From an uncultured Bacilli bacterium (GTDB lineage Bacteria > Bacillota_I > Bacilli_A > RF39 > UBA660), in NCBI GenBank assembly GCA_947588665.1, contig CANPYU010000185.1, forward strand, positions 1 to 5,338: a stretch of 5,338 nucleotides of DNA, in the 5' to 3' direction. Under the pieces are notes generated by a model. It did no database searches and had not been told where the DNA came from. It was given only the letters and a program-made list of their open reading frames with translations. Below are positions 4,463 through 5,338 of the stretch, in pieces (the stretch's first letter is position 1; each line of letters begins with the position of its first letter). Made by a program: the position numbers and the translations under genes.

Positions 4463-5338
4463 TTGATATATTTAGATTATAGTGCGACAACACCAGTAGG
4501 GTTTGAAGTTTTAGATACATATAATAGAACAAGTAAAGATTTTTTTGGCAATCCTAATTCTTTACATGAATTAGGGGTTAAGACTAAGAATTTGATGAAT
4601 AGTGCAACAAAACAAATTGCTGAGATATTTAATGTATTAGATAGTGAAATAACTTATACTAATGGAGCAACAGAAGCTAATAATATTGCCATAATTGGGG
4701 GCGCTTTAGGATATCATAAAAAGGGGAAACATATTATAACATCTAAGCTTGAACATCCAAGTGTTTATGCAATATGTGATTATTTAGAAAGTATTGGTTT
4801 TGAAATAAGTTATGTTAAAAATGATGAGGAAGGTTTAGTTGATTTTGAAGATTTAAAGAGTTTAATTAGACCAGATACAATTTTGGTAAGTATTTGTGCC
4901 GTCAATAGTGAGACTGGGGTTAGACAACCTTTAAAGATGATTAGACAAATAATTAAAAAAGAAAATAATGATACAATATTTCATTCGGATATGACACAGG
5001 CAGTAGGAAAAGTAAGTGTTAATTTGCATGATGTAGATATGGCAACATTTACAGGACATAAGATATATGGACCTAAAGGAATAGGAGTTTTGTATAAATC
5101 GAGCAGTGTTCATTTAACACCTATTTTATATGGTTCGGGGAAGAGTAATATGTTGAATCCAGGAACACCGGCCGTGCCTTTAATAGTTGCTTTATCAAAG
5201 GCAGTTAGGTTAGCAACAACAGATATTGAAAAAAGAGAAAGATTTATAGAACGATTAAATAATAAGATAGTAGATGCTTTAAGTAAATATGAAGGTGTAA
5301 TTATTAATAAAACTAAATATTCTATTCCCCATATCTTA
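4463..5338 (+). CDS. Cysteine desulfurase, NifS/IscS family (3' end outside window)
   Basis: This is a PLP-dependent enzyme that removes sulfur from L-cysteine, forming alanine and a protein persulfide for Fe-S clusters, tRNA thiolation or other thio-cofactors. The first 292 residues are present and the frame is open to the last base; family members are usually about 380-400 residues. TTG is the start: translation gives MIYLDYSATTP, the exact family N-terminus, after AAAGGTGAT. Other motifs are FGNPNSLH (28-35), TNGATEANN (66-74) and LEHPS with H98 at the PLP-stacking position. VNSETG (147-152), HSDMTQAVGK (174-183, D176 and Q179) and the PLP lysine K200 in TGHKIYGPKG are also present. The catalytic cysteine loop lies beyond the edge. 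The short N-terminus resembles desulfurases found beside thiI in Firmicutes, so a tRNA 4-thiouridine role is possible but unproven. It starts 13 bases after the ATP-grasp stop and is probably co-transcribed with it. Confidence 0.95.
   Translation, partial: MIYLDYSATTPVGFEVLDTYNRTSKDFFGNPNSLHELGVKTKNLMNSATKQIAEIFNVLDSEITYTNGATEANNIAIIGGALGYHKKGKHIITSKLEHPSVYAICDYLESIGFEISYVKNDEEGLVDFEDLKSLIRPDTILVSICAVNSETGVRQPLKMIRQIIKKENNDTIFHSDMTQAVGKVSVNLHDVDMATFTGHKIYGPKGIGVLYKSSSVHLTPILYGSGKSNMLNPGTPAVPLIVALSKAVRLATTDIEKRERFIERLNNKIVDALSKYEGVIINKTKYSIPHIL

Noticed and set aside
4931..5113. Minus-strand open frame inside the cysteine desulfurase
   Set aside because: It overlaps the PLP-lysine region of a clear family member, so it is an antisense shadow.
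1..5338. Search for CRISPR arrays, tRNA genes, insertion sequences and known defence or toxin-antitoxin genes
   Set aside because: No regularly spaced repeats, tRNA cloverleaf features, transposase motifs or recognisable defence domains were seen by eye on either strand.

Overview
The window is very AT-rich (roughly three quarters A+T) with an AT-biased codon choice, strong AGGAGG/AGGTGA-type ribosome binding sites, TATAAT-type promoters and U-tailed hairpin terminators. All tryptophans in the confident genes are TGG, and their stops are TAA or TAG, so the standard bacterial code fits. This points to a low-GC Firmicute or related Bacilli lineage such as a gut Erysipelotrichia/RF39-type organism. 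The lineage is an inference from composition, not a taxonomic match.

Left part (1-2200) is accessory-looking. It holds the 3' end of an unidentified gene closed by a terminator. A ~500 bp AT-rich stretch follows with no intact gene, containing a perfect 11-bp hairpin and a possible decayed reading frame. Two unrecognised genes come next: a 103-residue charged protein with its own promoter, and a 239-residue acidic helical protein that may have lost its original C-terminus through a frameshift. Just after it lies a strong terminator whose upstream arm carries what looks like the antiterminator half of a T-box riboswitch, without a recognisable Stem I.

Right part (2200-5338) is a same-strand, conserved-looking block. 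It contains a family 4 glycosyltransferase, an ATP-grasp enzyme of the sugar-transfer-associated type, and a cysteine desulfurase that starts at TTG and runs off the right edge. The first two probably act together on a surface polysaccharide or another glycan-linked molecule. The desulfurase starts 13 nt after the ATP-grasp stop and is probably co-transcribed, but its sulfur-transfer role is biochemically separate. The glycosyltransferase and the ATP-grasp gene each have a predicted extended -10 promoter very close to the start codon, implying very short leaders.

No tRNA, rRNA, CRISPR array, insertion sequence or complete defence system is visible. The most unusual items are the T-box-like element away from any typical T-box target, the frameshifted C-terminus of the 239-residue gene, and the two unrecognised proteins.
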